A stretch of 64,000 bases of DNA, taken from JACKAF01 sp041391485. Its GTDB lineage: Bacteria > Bdellovibrionota > FAC87 > UBA2466 > JACKAF01. Made by a program: the position numbers and the translations under genes. The notes below the pieces were generated by a model. That model did not search any database. It was not told the DNA's origin and worked only from the letters and a program-made list of their open reading frames with translations. Each line of letters opens with the position of its first letter. Position 1 is the first letter of the stretch. Location: contig JAWKNY010000004.1 of the NCBI GenBank assembly GCA_041391485.1, positions 99,851 to 163,850 on the forward strand, written 5' to 3'. This document shows positions 35,992 through 45,905 of this stretch, piece after piece.

Positions 35992-36478
35992 ATACAAAAA
36001 CCCCGTAATAGATCCGACGGCCTACGTCGCCCCCGGTGTTGCAGTCGAAGGGGATGTCACCATTGGGGCGCACGCGAGCCTTTGGTTTAACGCTGTCTTA
36101 AGGGGCGACGTCGGTCGGATTGTGATCGGCGAAGGTTCCAATATCCAAGATCTCTGCATGGTGCACGTTTCTTACCAGAAGAGTTCCACGCTCGTGGGAT
36201 GCAATTCGACTATCGGACACAGCGCGATTCTTCATGGTTGTCAGATCGGCGACAACGTCCTTGTCGGAATGGGGAGTTTGATCCTAGACAACGCCGAAAT
36301 CGGTGATTGGGTGATGTTAGGGGCTGGCAGCCTTGTGACCGAAGGCAAAAAGATTCCGTCGGGAACGCTGGCCTTTGGCCGTCCCGCAAAAGTGATTAGA
36401 GAGCTGACGGAAAAAGAACGCGAGTACATAGCGTGGAGTTCCGATCACTACCGTCACTTGGCACGCACGTACGTTTAG
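35936..36478 (+). CDS. Gamma-carbonic-anhydrase-like hexapeptide-repeat protein
   Basis: A 180-residue left-handed beta-helix protein of the YrdA/PaaY group. Hexapeptide repeats run from about residue 30 to 145 (VAPGVAVEGDVTIGAHASLW, IGHSAILHGCQIGDNVLVGM). The three metal-ligand His positions are present in MVHVSY and GHSAILHG. Whether this protein has carbonic anhydrase activity cannot be judged; many relatives do not. The TTG start lies 56 bp inside miaB, an unusually long overlap, so a later start is possible. Confidence 0.88.
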   Translation: MERPDRTELEKLQKRFPHRYKNPVIDPTAYVAPGVAVEGDVTIGAHASLWFNAVLRGDVGRIVIGEGSNIQDLCMVHVSYQKSSTLVGCNSTIGHSAILHGCQIGDNVLVGMGSLILDNAEIGDWVMLGAGSLVTEGKKIPSGTLAFGRPAKVIRELTEKEREYIAWSSDHYRHLARTYV

Positions 36479-38136
36479 ATTTGATTCGAGCTTGCAAGTA
36501 AGGATCGGTTTTTTCTGACAGACCAGGCGGCGCGTTTCAGCGTGTAGCCGAAAGCCAACAACAAACAGAACACAAAGGTGACCGGTTGTAGAATATCGAC
36601 CGAGGTTACGGCTGCGACCGAGTAGATGGTGACCCCGATGAGAAGCGGGATCGCGAGCTGACTCAGCCGGAAGGAGATGAGTTTGCGCACCCCAATCCGG
36701 AACTGGATTGCGGGGAGAAGATTGAAAAGCGAGAGCGGGGAAAGCATCAGCCCCGCCAGTACGCCGTCCAGAATCGCTGCTTTGATAAGCGGCACCTGCG
36801 GGCTCTGCATGTAAGCAAAGAGGGAGAAAAAGGCAGCGGAGAAGCTCCCCGTCAGAAAGCCAAGACCCATTCCCGCTAGGAACGTAAATAAATACAGAAC
36901 ACGAGGGTGGGCGCGAGGGTTAAAGAGTTCGAGTGCGAGATCGATGACGCCGGATTCTACGCTCACCACCATGATGAACACACCCATGAAAAGCACGCTG
37001 AGCCACGGGTAACAGACGTTGAAACTTGCCTTTAGGTGCAAGTCTTTGGGCCAGACAAGTTCTCCGAGCATGAGCGCCATCCCGAAGCGGGTGACGGAAT
37101 TCAGGCCCTGCAGAGCGGGCACAAATTGTCTCGCAATTTCGATGAGGGCAAGGATGACGACAGCACGCCAAAAGTTGGGGATCTTCCACGCGAGCCTTTG
37201 CTTGCGCGCGGGTTTTAACCATAGGTGGATCGCATACAAAAACAGCACCGCGAAGGTGAAGTAGCGAGGGAGCAGCAAGCTTTCTTTGAATAGGCTGCGC
37301 AGGTTTCCAAAATGAATTGTCAGCAGGTACAAGCTGACCGCGGTAAAAACAAACTGTGCTTCCAGGAACGGAAAAATCCAGCCGCTTCGGTTGGGAACCA
37401 TAACTTTCCCAAAGAGCGTAAAGGCGATGGGATTCCAAAGCCCCGTCAGTGTCGCAAGCGCGCGGTTCAGCCAAGATTCGTGGGGCTTTTGTTCCACCGG
37501 AAGAGGGCTTTCATGCTGGCCCCGCACCTGCTGGATACTCAGCCAAAAAACGACCATTCCCAGGCCGATGAGCGTTTGATCGGCGGTGAGGGCGACATAA
37601 ACGCTGTGCCCGATGAGATCCACCATGCGAATAAGGTTTCCACCGCTCAGCATGAACAGATAGGAAACGAGCATGACGCTAAACTTCCACAGTCTAAACT
37701 CAAAGAAGAGCGCCAAGACAAATACCACCACTGGAAGAAAACTGAGCGGACGAGGGGTATCCACGCTAAACGAGCGAAGTAAGAGTAGCTGCCCGTCGCG
37801 CTGTACCTGCACACTCACCACCCATAGGGTACGCAGGTCAAAGCGGGTTGAATGTTCCTGGTGCACGACCAGATCGCACTTGCGTTGCGCTTCCCCGGTT
37901 TCAAGCGAATCCATCGCGAGCCAGCCCAAAAACAGCCGTTCGTACTGCGTGTCGTTTTTGGTGCTAAGGACGTCGCATTGGTTGCGCAAAAGAGCGCGCA
38001 TTCCCGCACCCTCCTGGCTCCACGCCCGTTCCAAACGGTGAGCGGCGACGCGCCCTTCGTTAAATGGCGCGAAGTGGAGGATCAAACCCACCAATACGAC
38101 CGCGAATAAAAAGGAAATGGTTTGAGAGGCTTTCAT
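36475..38136 (-). CDS. Polytopic inner-membrane protein, unknown
   Basis: A 553-residue protein with about 11 or 12 hydrophobic segments. Helix 1 (TISFLFAVVLVGLILHFAPF) is followed by an extracytoplasmic domain of some 110 residues with three Cys (NQCDVLS, RKCDLVV), then the remaining helices cluster from residue 135 onward. A Gly-rich stretch FLAGMGLGFLTGSFSAAFFSLF is the most conserved-looking part. I do not recognise a family; the layout could be a transporter or a membrane sensor. It converges on the gamma-carbonic-anhydrase gene with four bases of overlap. Confidence 0.78.
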   Translation of the reverse strand: MKASQTISFLFAVVLVGLILHFAPFNEGRVAAHRLERAWSQEGAGMRALLRNQCDVLSTKNDTQYERLFLGWLAMDSLETGEAQRKCDLVVHQEHSTRFDLRTLWVVSVQVQRDGQLLLLRSFSVDTPRPLSFLPVVVFVLALFFEFRLWKFSVMLVSYLFMLSGGNLIRMVDLIGHSVYVALTADQTLIGLGMVVFWLSIQQVRGQHESPLPVEQKPHESWLNRALATLTGLWNPIAFTLFGKVMVPNRSGWIFPFLEAQFVFTAVSLYLLTIHFGNLRSLFKESLLLPRYFTFAVLFLYAIHLWLKPARKQRLAWKIPNFWRAVVILALIEIARQFVPALQGLNSVTRFGMALMLGELVWPKDLHLKASFNVCYPWLSVLFMGVFIMVVSVESGVIDLALELFNPRAHPRVLYLFTFLAGMGLGFLTGSFSAAFFSLFAYMQSPQVPLIKAAILDGVLAGLMLSPLSLFNLLPAIQFRIGVRKLISFRLSQLAIPLLIGVTIYSVAAVTSVDILQPVTFVFCLLLAFGYTLKRAAWSVRKNRSLLASSNQI

Positions 38137-38389
38137 CTAGGATTGCTTTGGTTCTTAATAGTATACCGAGAAAGCATAAGAATGTTGAATATCTAGCTCA
38201 ACCCGCCGCAGTAGATAATCGCCGCGCGGCCAAACGCGTTGACATTGGGGCGCTGCGTGAGGTGAATAGCAGGAAGGGATTGCAGGAGCGGGGGCGGGTT
38301 GGCGCATACTCTTTGTCGGTTCGATTTTTTTGCCCATTAGTCAGCCAGACTCTCGATTTACCAAAATTTAGTCACGTTAGGAGCGATCG

Positions 38390-40318
38390 ATGAATCGTTG
38401 GTGGTTGGCTTTGGCTTTTCTTTCCTTGGGCTTGGTATTGCGCGCCGAAGAGCAGGAGCCTACGGCTCAGGAAGCGCAGCAGCAACTTCAGCAGGAACTG
38501 GGTGTCAGTGCGGATGAAGCAAAGGAACTCGATGAGTTCCTGGAGAGTTTCTATCAAGAAGACTTGAGCGTTCAGCAAAAAACCCAGCAGATGAACTCTC
38601 AGTCTCCAAAGTATTACGTCAAAGGCAAACAGGCCGGACAGCAGGTGAAACCCGCCGATCCTTTACGGGTCAACCAACTGGTTCTTAGCGAGAAACAACA
38701 GGCACAGCTAAGTGAAGCGGAAAAACAACACCCGCTGTTCCAGAGTGCGCAGGCCAAGGGTACCGATCGCTTTTATCGTTGGTATTGCGAACGGGTGCTT
38801 GGAAAACGCAAGCTTGGGAAAAAGCAGCAAACCTACGAAGCCTTCAAGGGAATCAACTGCGAAGAGATTGTGAAAATGGACCGCGCGACCCTTCAACAGC
38901 AAGGGCAGCCGTCCTTTCGCGCTTCGGCCGAGGCGAACGACGACGTGGCGGATCTCACTGCAACCTGGATGGAAAGCAGCGAAGTCGATCGCACGATGGA
39001 CTTCATTCAAAGCCAGAAAAAGGGAGAAACCAAATTACCCCTCTGGTCTGACGACTACTGGGCCATCTCGGGCGGTATCACCTCTGCACGTTATGCCGAA
39101 GGTTTTGAAACCAATACCAATGAGGCAAATTGGAGAAAGAACGTAGGTTCGTACGCCCAACCGGGAGAAGACACGAATCGCAAAGCCTCCAAACGCCTTG
39201 AGTGGACTGCCCTCTGGGACGAAGTGGGCAATGCACGTGGAATTTCACGCTTGATTGCGCCGTGGTCGCCTTCCGAGAAGATGGACGCCAGCTCAGGCGA
39301 TACCGATTTTACTCTAACCAACGAACAGAAAGGCGAAGGAGAGGCGCTGGAGAAAAACGGCGAGGTCGAGACCTGGATGGGCATCTGTCACGGCTGGGCA
39401 GCGGCCTCAATCATGACGCCGCCTGCGGAGTCCGCGGTTTCCGTAGAGGGTGCCAAAGGTGTGGACGTGCGCTGGAACCCGCATGACATTGCAGCGATGC
39501 AACAGCTGGCGTGGGCCAATGGAAGTACGGTTGAATACCAACGCGGGCGCTGGGTCCGATCGGAAAGCAATTACGTCGGGGGACGGTGCAATCTCAAAGA
39601 CGCGCGTACGAATCGCGCGGGCCGATTGGTGAATCAAGAATGTTTTGATAACAACCCTTCGACCTTCCTGCTCGCCCTGTCCAACATGGTGGGGAAAAAG
39701 AGCAGCGTAAAATTGGATTAAGACCTTCGACTATGGTATGGAATCATGCGATTCAATCCTATAGCATTACCTTTTTAACCTACCAAGAAGCGCAAGCGCT
39801 GCAGCAAGTGGGAAGATTGCGCGATCAGCTACGACCGACGCTTTAAGCGAAAAGATCGTTTTTCGGCAACACGCGGAAAGCGCAACCCACGTAACGGGCG
39901 TTACGACGACAGCTCAATCGAAAAGATTGTTGGTTTTGTAGTGAGCGTGAATTACGTCAGTGAGTCTTACCCCTCTGTGGACGGGAAGCCGTCCGATACG
40001 TTCTGGTTCGCGTGAACTACACGGGCGATCTGGAGATTGAGAAGGTAGCACTCTGCCGGGGGAGGCCAGATTGAGGCCCAAAACCGAGGAAATGGATTGC
40101 TGCCGGAGGCAAAATGGCACAAGAACGCACACCCTGACTTTTTGTGGGTGCCCCGCCGCAACAGTGTCCCAGTGGGCACGGCCGACGTCAACGCGCAGGA
40201 GCTGCGCTACGACGGGAAGGCGACGGCGGATCTTGCCGAAGCGGCGCGCGAAGGTTCGGCCGAGGGCATGCCGCTTTGCAAAGTGGTCCAGTATTTAACC
40301 AATCACTCCTCTCGATAA
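38390..40318 (+). CDS. Secreted transglutaminase-elicitor-like protein, 3' part frameshifted
   Basis: A protein of roughly 620 residues. A signal peptide (WWLALAFLSLGLVLRA) is followed by a Gln-rich stretch and a domain matching the transglutaminase-elicitor family known from oomycetes and some bacteria. WMGICHGWAAASIM carries the candidate catalytic Cys, and DIAAMQQLAWAN and FLLALSNMVG follow. The first 443 codons are intact. From 39720 the product is recovered only by several frame changes: TFDYGM, VWNHAIQSYSITFLTYQEAQ, SIEKIVGFVVSVNYVSESYP, then HPDFLWVPRRNSVPVGT to the stop at 40318. The domain in oomycetes cross-links proteins; in a bacterium an attack or wall-remodelling role is inference. 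Confidence 0.75.
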
Positions 40319-40381
40319 ACGGCACAAGCACGCGATTACCCCTCGCTATGTTTGTCCGTTTGATGAAGAACTCCCTGCTGA

Positions 40382-42210
40382 ATGGCAATAGTGCTTGTGG
40401 ATGTTCAACCTTCTGTAAGGACGGCACAAGGGTGGCAGTTTGCCACCCTTGTGCTTTTTTTTTCGCTGTGTGCTTTTGCAAAACCGTATGTACCTTTAGG
40501 GGAAGATCACAAACCCTTGCCTGAATGTCGGGAGACGTTTGGAAAGAGAAGGGTTTTACTTTAGAGATCCGCAAAGATTCAGGCCAGCGGTCTCTATTCA
40601 GGCCTGAACGCGGGGCCAACTATTTCTCAGAGAGTCAATTCTGAGTACACCTCCTTTACGAGCGACTCGATCGATCCCGTTGCTTCAAAAAAATAACGGT
40701 GCTTGTTTACATGGCTGCTGACAATGACCTGAGTCGCATGAGTTGGCGGGACATTGCTGAAATGGAGCAGGTCGGATCGACGTTGGACGTGGATGTCATC
40801 GTCTTTCAAGACGATGAAACTCCGAGGGCATGCGCTATTACCATGTCGCGAAAAGACCCAATAACTTCTACCGGGAGTACAAAAACGGGTTGAGCAGTAC
40901 GCCCAGTCCCAGAGGAAGGCGGATCTTGAGCCCACGGCGATGAGCAGCTCTATCCTGGGCGACAAAGGCCCCCGAACTTCCGGTTTCCCCACTCATTAAG
41001 ATCTGGAAGAGGCGACGGAGAAGTAGCCACGGCGGGGAAGTTTTTGATTTACCTTGCTGACTCGTTATCCCAGCGAACGCCTGGCTCTCAGTGGGCTGGA
41101 GTCACGGTGAGGTTTCGATGCAGATGCGGCTTCTGGAATGCAGCAGGAAAAGGGAGGCGACCGGCTTACTCCACCGGCAGGGCGGTTTTGCCTTCGATTA
41201 TGGTTCCAACTCGCATAAGTTGCGAGATGGTCGAGGCAAAACAGAAGGCGAAGAGTCTACTCGGCATTTTGGCAAAATACCGGGCCGGCCACTCGGTGGA
41301 TTGGGCAGGGAGTGACTCCTGCCGCCCGAACCAACAGATTGAGTTTGCTGAGTGGGAGGGAGCCGGTCGACTACCTGTACGGCTCGGCGGCGCTACTTCA
41401 GGGCAAGGGTTTTAACCTGGGACGCTGCTTAGAAATTTGAACTCCGAACAGGGCTTTCCAGCTGAAGAAAAAAGCACTGCTGCAGCGCTTGCGCACCGGA
41501 AGCCGCAGGCAGCGCAGGGGCGTATGAGCGCTACCTGCAAACGCACACGCGGCTTTTTACGAAAAATATTCCTGCGATCTATGGGAGAAGCGTGGGGACG
41601 CCTTCCCAGGATCTCCGACGCAGTCACTACGATCCGCGCGCCACGATGGCGGTATGGAGAATGCAGCATGGGCAAAGTCGTGGAGTCTTTGAACACGCTT
41701 GCCAAAACGCTGCGGTATTATGTTTGCACCCCCGAGAGGCCAAAGAGCGTCGTCAAAAACGTTTTGACTTGGAAGGGGTCTTCAAGGAAGCCGTCGCTTT
41801 GCGGATGTTTCCAACGATCTACCCTTTCTGATTGGACTGAGTCAGTGGCAAAGGGAAAAGCGCGAGCTACTCCCAAGCAGAGCTACGAGCGGCAAATCTA
41901 CAAAGGCTGAGTGCGAGATATCACCGCTTTGGAGAAAGCGCTCGCTTCCAAAGACGGTGCGGTTCTAGCAGGCTATGTAGGGGTATTACCGTTTGAAGGG
42001 AGACTTGATTTCGTGGAAGAGCAGCTACGCGACCTCGATTTGGTTTCCCCAAAGTTTTTCTGAGTTTGAGGAAATGTTTCGAAGCTCGAAAAACACAGTC
42101 GGCTCTACCGGGACCCAGAGCGCAAGCGCAGCGCTTGGGCGGAAATGATCTACCTCTTTAGTGCCTCTGACAAAGAATTGGCGGCGATGGAAGTTCCCCC
42201 CTTATTCTGA
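40382..42210 (+). CDS. Clostripain-family (C11) cysteine peptidase, heavily frameshifted
   Basis: Fragments in all three frames add up to one C11-like peptidase of about 600 residues. A putative signal peptide (ATLVLFFSLCAFAKP) is followed by TVLVYMAADNDL, DIAEMEQVGSTLDVDVIVFQ and DDETPRA, diagnostic of clostripain-like enzymes. ERLALSLWSHGSGFDADA holds the catalytic His. The region expected to hold the catalytic Cys (near 41190-41230) cannot be read with confidence. The final frame ends DPERKRSAWAEMIYLF and so on to a TGA at 42210. There are a dozen or more frame changes, far above the rest of the window. Start position is uncertain. Confidence 0.6.
40424..40463 (+). terminator. Perfect 14-bp hairpin followed by T9
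   Basis: The stem GCACAAGGGTGGCA pairs exactly with TGCCACCCTTGTGC around a three-base loop GTT, and nine T follow. It has the form of a strong intrinsic terminator for the upstream gene. The T-run can also be read as coding (LVLFFSLCAFAKP) at the start of the next gene, so its role is ambiguous. Confidence 0.75.
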
Positions 42211-42251
42211 TTCCCTTGAGGGGGCAGAGCGGCTTATGCTATCAACACCTT

Positions 42252-43130
42252 ATGCTCGCGAACGTGGAACGCGGTATCTTCAAAAGCCGGGACGGCACTC
42301 CGTTGTATTACGAAAGCCGTGGAAGTGGAGACCCGCTCATATTTTGTTACGGCCTGACGTGTCGTATCGAACACTGGCACTATCAACTCAACCATTTTTG
42401 AGAAGACTCACCGGGTGATTGCGCTCGATTACCGGGGGCACCACCGTTCGGGAAGTCCCCGCAACGGCCGAAACATGACTATTAAGTGGTGTGCGCGGGA
42501 CGTGGAAGATCTGATGAACCACCTGAAGCTTTCCCGCGCGGTTTGCCTTGGCCACAGTTTCAGGCTCCGGTGTGCGTTTATCTTGCTGATTTCTGTGAGA
42601 AGACGGGTCGCCGGTCTGGTGCTCATCTGTGGTTCGGTGGTGCGCCTTTGAGCACATGTTCCATTCAAACAAGCTGGACTATCTTCAAGCTCAGTTCGAA
42701 ACTTTACGGTATCGCCCCCGGGCTCGTGGGCCGCGGGTGGTATGAGTTTACGAAGCAGAACTGGTTTAGCTATTTCATGACGGCACGCTTCGGGTGGAAT
42801 CCAGAGAAAAGCAATGAGCAAGATATCAGCGCTTACATGCAGGGAGTCCACGAAAGCCCTGTTGAAACCTTTCACAATCTGCTCAAGGATTATAACGAGT
42901 TTGATGGTCGAAAGCTCCTTCCCAACGTTAAAGCGCCGACGCTGATCGTGGCTGGCGGAGAAGATTGGATTACACCGTTTTATCTTCAGGAAGAAATGGC
43001 GCGGTTGATTCCGGGGGCCAGTCTGCATAAGGTAGAAAAAGGTAGCCACAACGCGCACATGGACTACCCTGATGAAGTGAACGGCGAAATCTCTCGCTTT
43101 CTGAAAGAAAAGGTTCAATGGAAAAACTAA
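42252..43130 (+). CDS. Alpha/beta hydrolase, 5' half frameshifted
   Basis: A protein of about 290 residues. The start (MLANVERGIFKSRDGTPLYY) at 42252 leads to VIALDYRGHHRSG and the nucleophile elbow GHSFG. Frame changes near 42400, 42565, 42640 and 42690 break this half. From 42700 the frame is intact to the end: LYGIAPGLVGRGWYEFTKQ, NVKAPTLIVAGGEDWITP with the acid residue, and VEKGSHNAHMDYPDEV with the catalytic His. The substrate is unknown; esters, lactones or haloacids are typical of the family. Its stop overlaps the LolB-like gene by 13 bp. Confidence 0.8.
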
Positions 43131-43909
43131 TTTTAGTGTTCGCGCTGTTGCTCGCCGCTTGTTCGCACGTCCAACCAGAGCCGCAGGGATACACGGAAGG
43201 CCAATTTTGGCAGGAGCAGGGCCGCCGTCGCCGGGTGAGCCAGCAATTCTCCGGAAATCTCTACCTTTCATACCAGGGGCAAGGGCAGCAAGGGGCTGGC
43301 AAAGGCCAGATCATTGCCGACATCCCGGGTCAGACGCGTATGGAGTTACGCGATCCTTTCGGCCGTTTGCACTACCTGGCTATCCTCAATGGCAAGAAGT
43401 TCGGTGTGCTTTACCCACGACAGAATCGGTACTTCCAGGATACGGAAGCGGGACGTTTTTATCTGAAACGGATGGTGGGCTTTGATCGATCTTTCCCAAA
43501 ACTCATCACGCTTTTCATGGGCGCGGTCCCCGCCGACTTGGGTAGCCGCTTCGATAGCTGGAAATGGGATGGGGCCAAGGGTCTTTACCGAGGGACGTTA
43601 AAGGACAGAGAACTCGACTGGCAGATTTTTATCGATCCTTCCAGTTCCACGATCAAGGAGATCCACGGTAGCTCTCCTTTCAGCTCGTTCGAGTTGGAAT
43701 ACGAACGCCCAGAGCGGTGTTGCGGCGGCAGTTCGGTGAATGCCCAATCTTCATCCCATATTTTACTTTCCAAGTCCGTTGCCTTGGTGGAACCGAAATC
43801 CGGTCATAGAATGGGCGTAGAGTGGCGCGACGTGGAATGGGTTTCCAAGAAGTTTCCCCCCCGCGCTTTTGTTTTCCGGCCTCCGGCGGGAAGTGAGCGG
43901 CTGGAGTAA
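43118..43909 (+). CDS. LolB-like outer-membrane lipoprotein
   Basis: A 263-residue lipoprotein: lipobox LLAACS at residues 11-16. The mature part is beta-rich and resembles LolB/DUF4292 proteins (RVSQQFSGNLYLSYQGQ, GQIIADIPGQTRMELRDPFGRLHYLAILNGKKFGVL shows the unclosed-barrel pattern). LolB receives lipoproteins from LolA and inserts them in the outer membrane. The family assignment is from pattern only. Two adjacent cysteines (ERCCGG) in the middle are unusual. The start overlaps the hydrolase gene. Confidence 0.7.
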   Translation: MEKLILVFALLLAACSHVQPEPQGYTEGQFWQEQGRRRRVSQQFSGNLYLSYQGQGQQGAGKGQIIADIPGQTRMELRDPFGRLHYLAILNGKKFGVLYPRQNRYFQDTEAGRFYLKRMVGFDRSFPKLITLFMGAVPADLGSRFDSWKWDGAKGLYRGTLKDRELDWQIFIDPSSSTIKEIHGSSPFSSFELEYERPERCCGGSSVNAQSSSHILLSKSVALVEPKSGHRMGVEWRDVEWVSKKFPPRAFVFRPPAGSERLE

Positions 43910-43969
43910 GCGGGAAACCCCGTTCTAAAAAAGACCGCGTCCCAAAATCAATCGTGTTAGAATTTTGGC

Positions 43970-44938
43970 ATGTTGCTTCAAGTTCGCGATCTCCGCACGT
44001 ACTTTGATACTGAAGATGGAGTCGTCAAAGCCGTAGACGGCATTTCATTTGAACTCAGCAAAGGAAAAACCCTAGGCATCGTCGGAGAGTCGGGCTGCGG
44101 TAAGAGTGTGACCGCGATGAGTTTACTGCGGCTACTACCGAGCCCTCCGGCGCGCCATGCAAGCGGCGAAATCCTTTTTGAGGGAGAAGATCTCCTGGTC
44201 AAGGATGCCGAAGCGATGCGTTCGGTGAGAGGGAGAGAACTTGCCGTTATTTTTCAAGAGCCCATGACGTCCTTGAATCCTGTCTATACGGTTGGGTTTC
44301 AAATTGCGGAAGCCATTCAGAACCATTTCCCCGAAAAAGATCCTGAGAGCGTGAAAGCGCGTGTATTGGAACTTTTGGATCGTGTTGGAATTGCCGATGC
44401 CGCCGATCGTTTTGACAATTATCCGCACCAGCTGAGCGGGGGGATGCGCCAGCGAATCATGATTGCGATGGCGCTAGCCTGCGATCCCAAGTTGCTCATC
44501 GCCGATGAGCCGACCACCGCTTTGGACGTTACGATTCAAGCACAAATTTTGGAGCTGATGACCAAGCTAAAGAATGAAACCGGCATGTCGGTCATTCTGA
44601 TTACGCACGACATGGGCGTGATCGCCGAGATGGTGGACGAGGTGATCGTCATGTACGCTGGCAAGATCGTAGAAAGAGCCAGTGTAGACGACCTCTTTGC
44701 GCACCCGCTCCACCCGTACAGCCGGGGGTTACTCGCGTCTATTCCCTCCATGCAAAAAAGAGGCGAAAGGCTCAATACCATTCCGGGCCAGGTGCCACCG
44801 CTAACGAAGTTGCCCGTGGGATGCGCTTTTCAGGACCGTTGTCCACTTGTACAGCCCCATTGTCGGGAGCAGGACCCTGTTTTGGAAAGAAAAGCAGAGG
44901 GCCACTGGGCGAGCTGCTTTGAGGTAAAAGCGCTGTGA
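43970..44938 (+). CDS. oppD: Oligopeptide/dipeptide ABC transporter ATPase, OppD-like
   Basis: A 322-residue ATP-binding subunit. Walker A is GESGCGKS, the signature is LSGGMRQR, Walker B is LLIADEPTTALD, and the H-loop is LITHDMG. The C-terminal oligopeptide-transport extension with the Cys pattern CAFQDRCPLVQPHC is present and binds an iron-sulfur cluster or zinc in relatives. It pairs with the OppF-like ATPase directly downstream. The permeases OppB and OppC and the binding protein OppA are not in the neighbourhood. Confidence 0.93.
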   Translation: MLLQVRDLRTYFDTEDGVVKAVDGISFELSKGKTLGIVGESGCGKSVTAMSLLRLLPSPPARHASGEILFEGEDLLVKDAEAMRSVRGRELAVIFQEPMTSLNPVYTVGFQIAEAIQNHFPEKDPESVKARVLELLDRVGIADAADRFDNYPHQLSGGMRQRIMIAMALACDPKLLIADEPTTALDVTIQAQILELMTKLKNETGMSVILITHDMGVIAEMVDEVIVMYAGKIVERASVDDLFAHPLHPYSRGLLASIPSMQKRGERLNTIPGQVPPLTKLPVGCAFQDRCPLVQPHCREQDPVLERKAEGHWASCFEVKAL

Positions 44939-45905
44939 GTCCACTTTTAGAGATTCGGGATTTAGTGAAGAGCTTTCCTGTAGGGAGGGGCCTCTTGCGG
45001 CCAAGCGGAGCGTGCACGCGGTTCAGGGTGTCAGTCTTTCCATCCAGAAGGGCGAAACCTTGGGGCTCGTCGGGGAATCCGGTTGTGGAAAGACAACGCT
45101 AGGGCGTTGTATTCTTCGCTTGATAGAGCCCACCTCGGGGCAGGTGATCTACGACGGCACGGACGTGACCGCGCTGACTGCCAAAGAACTCAAAGCCTAT
45201 AGACGGCGCATGCAGATTATCTTCCAAGACCCTTTCTCTTCGCTGAATCCAAGAATGACGATTGGAAAAATTATTGAAGAGCCGCTCATCATTCATCAGA
45301 TGCATGGCGATGCGACGGGACGCCGGAAGCGCGTGGAGCAGTTGATGGAGCTGGTGGGGCTCAATCCCGCCGCGATGTTGCGCTATCCCCATGAGTTTAG
45401 CGGCGGCCAGAGGCAGAGGATCGGAATTGCGCGTGCGTTGGCGGTGGAACCGGAGTTTTTGGTTTGTGACGAACCGGTAAGTGCTCTGGACGTCTCCATT
45501 CAGGCCCAGATCGTAAATCTACTAATGGATCTTCAAGCGCGTTTGGGCCTGACCTATCTTTTTATTAGTCATGATTTGCGGGTTGTGGAACACATCAGCC
45601 ATCGAGTGGCCGTGATGTACCTTGGGAAAGTCGTCGAGAGTGCGAAAAGCGAATCGTTGTACGCGAACCCTCAACACCCTTATACCCAGGCCCTCTTGTC
45701 GGCGGTACCCAGCCCCGATCCGAGCCATCGAAAAAACCGCATTGTCCTTGAGGGCGATCTGCCTAGCCCAACAGCGCCACCCAGCGGGTGTCATTTTCAC
45801 CCGCGTTGTTTTCTTAGAGAAGAACGTTGCCGAAGTGAAGAGCCCGGCCTGAAGCCCTTAGCGGCCGATCCCGACCATTACGTCTCTTGCCTAGTGGTAA
45901 AGTGA
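44935..45905 (+). CDS. oppF: Oligopeptide/dipeptide ABC transporter ATPase, OppF-like, frameshifted
   Basis: A protein of about 323 residues. A GTG at 44935 overlaps the oppD stop and opens with SPLLEIRDLVKSFPVGRGLL. A one-base shift near 45000 moves to the main frame, which continues KRSVHAVQGVSLSIQKGETL. Walker A is GESGCGKT, signature FSGGQRQR, Walker B LVCDEPVSALD, H-loop FISHDL. The C-terminal CHFHPRC and YVSCLVV match OppF. It should form the second ATPase of the importer with oppD. Confidence 0.92.

Noticed and set aside
39720..42210. Programmed frameshifting as the explanation of the broken peptidase genes
   Set aside because: There are far too many shifts, in both directions, without slippery heptamers or downstream structure; consensus error is simpler.
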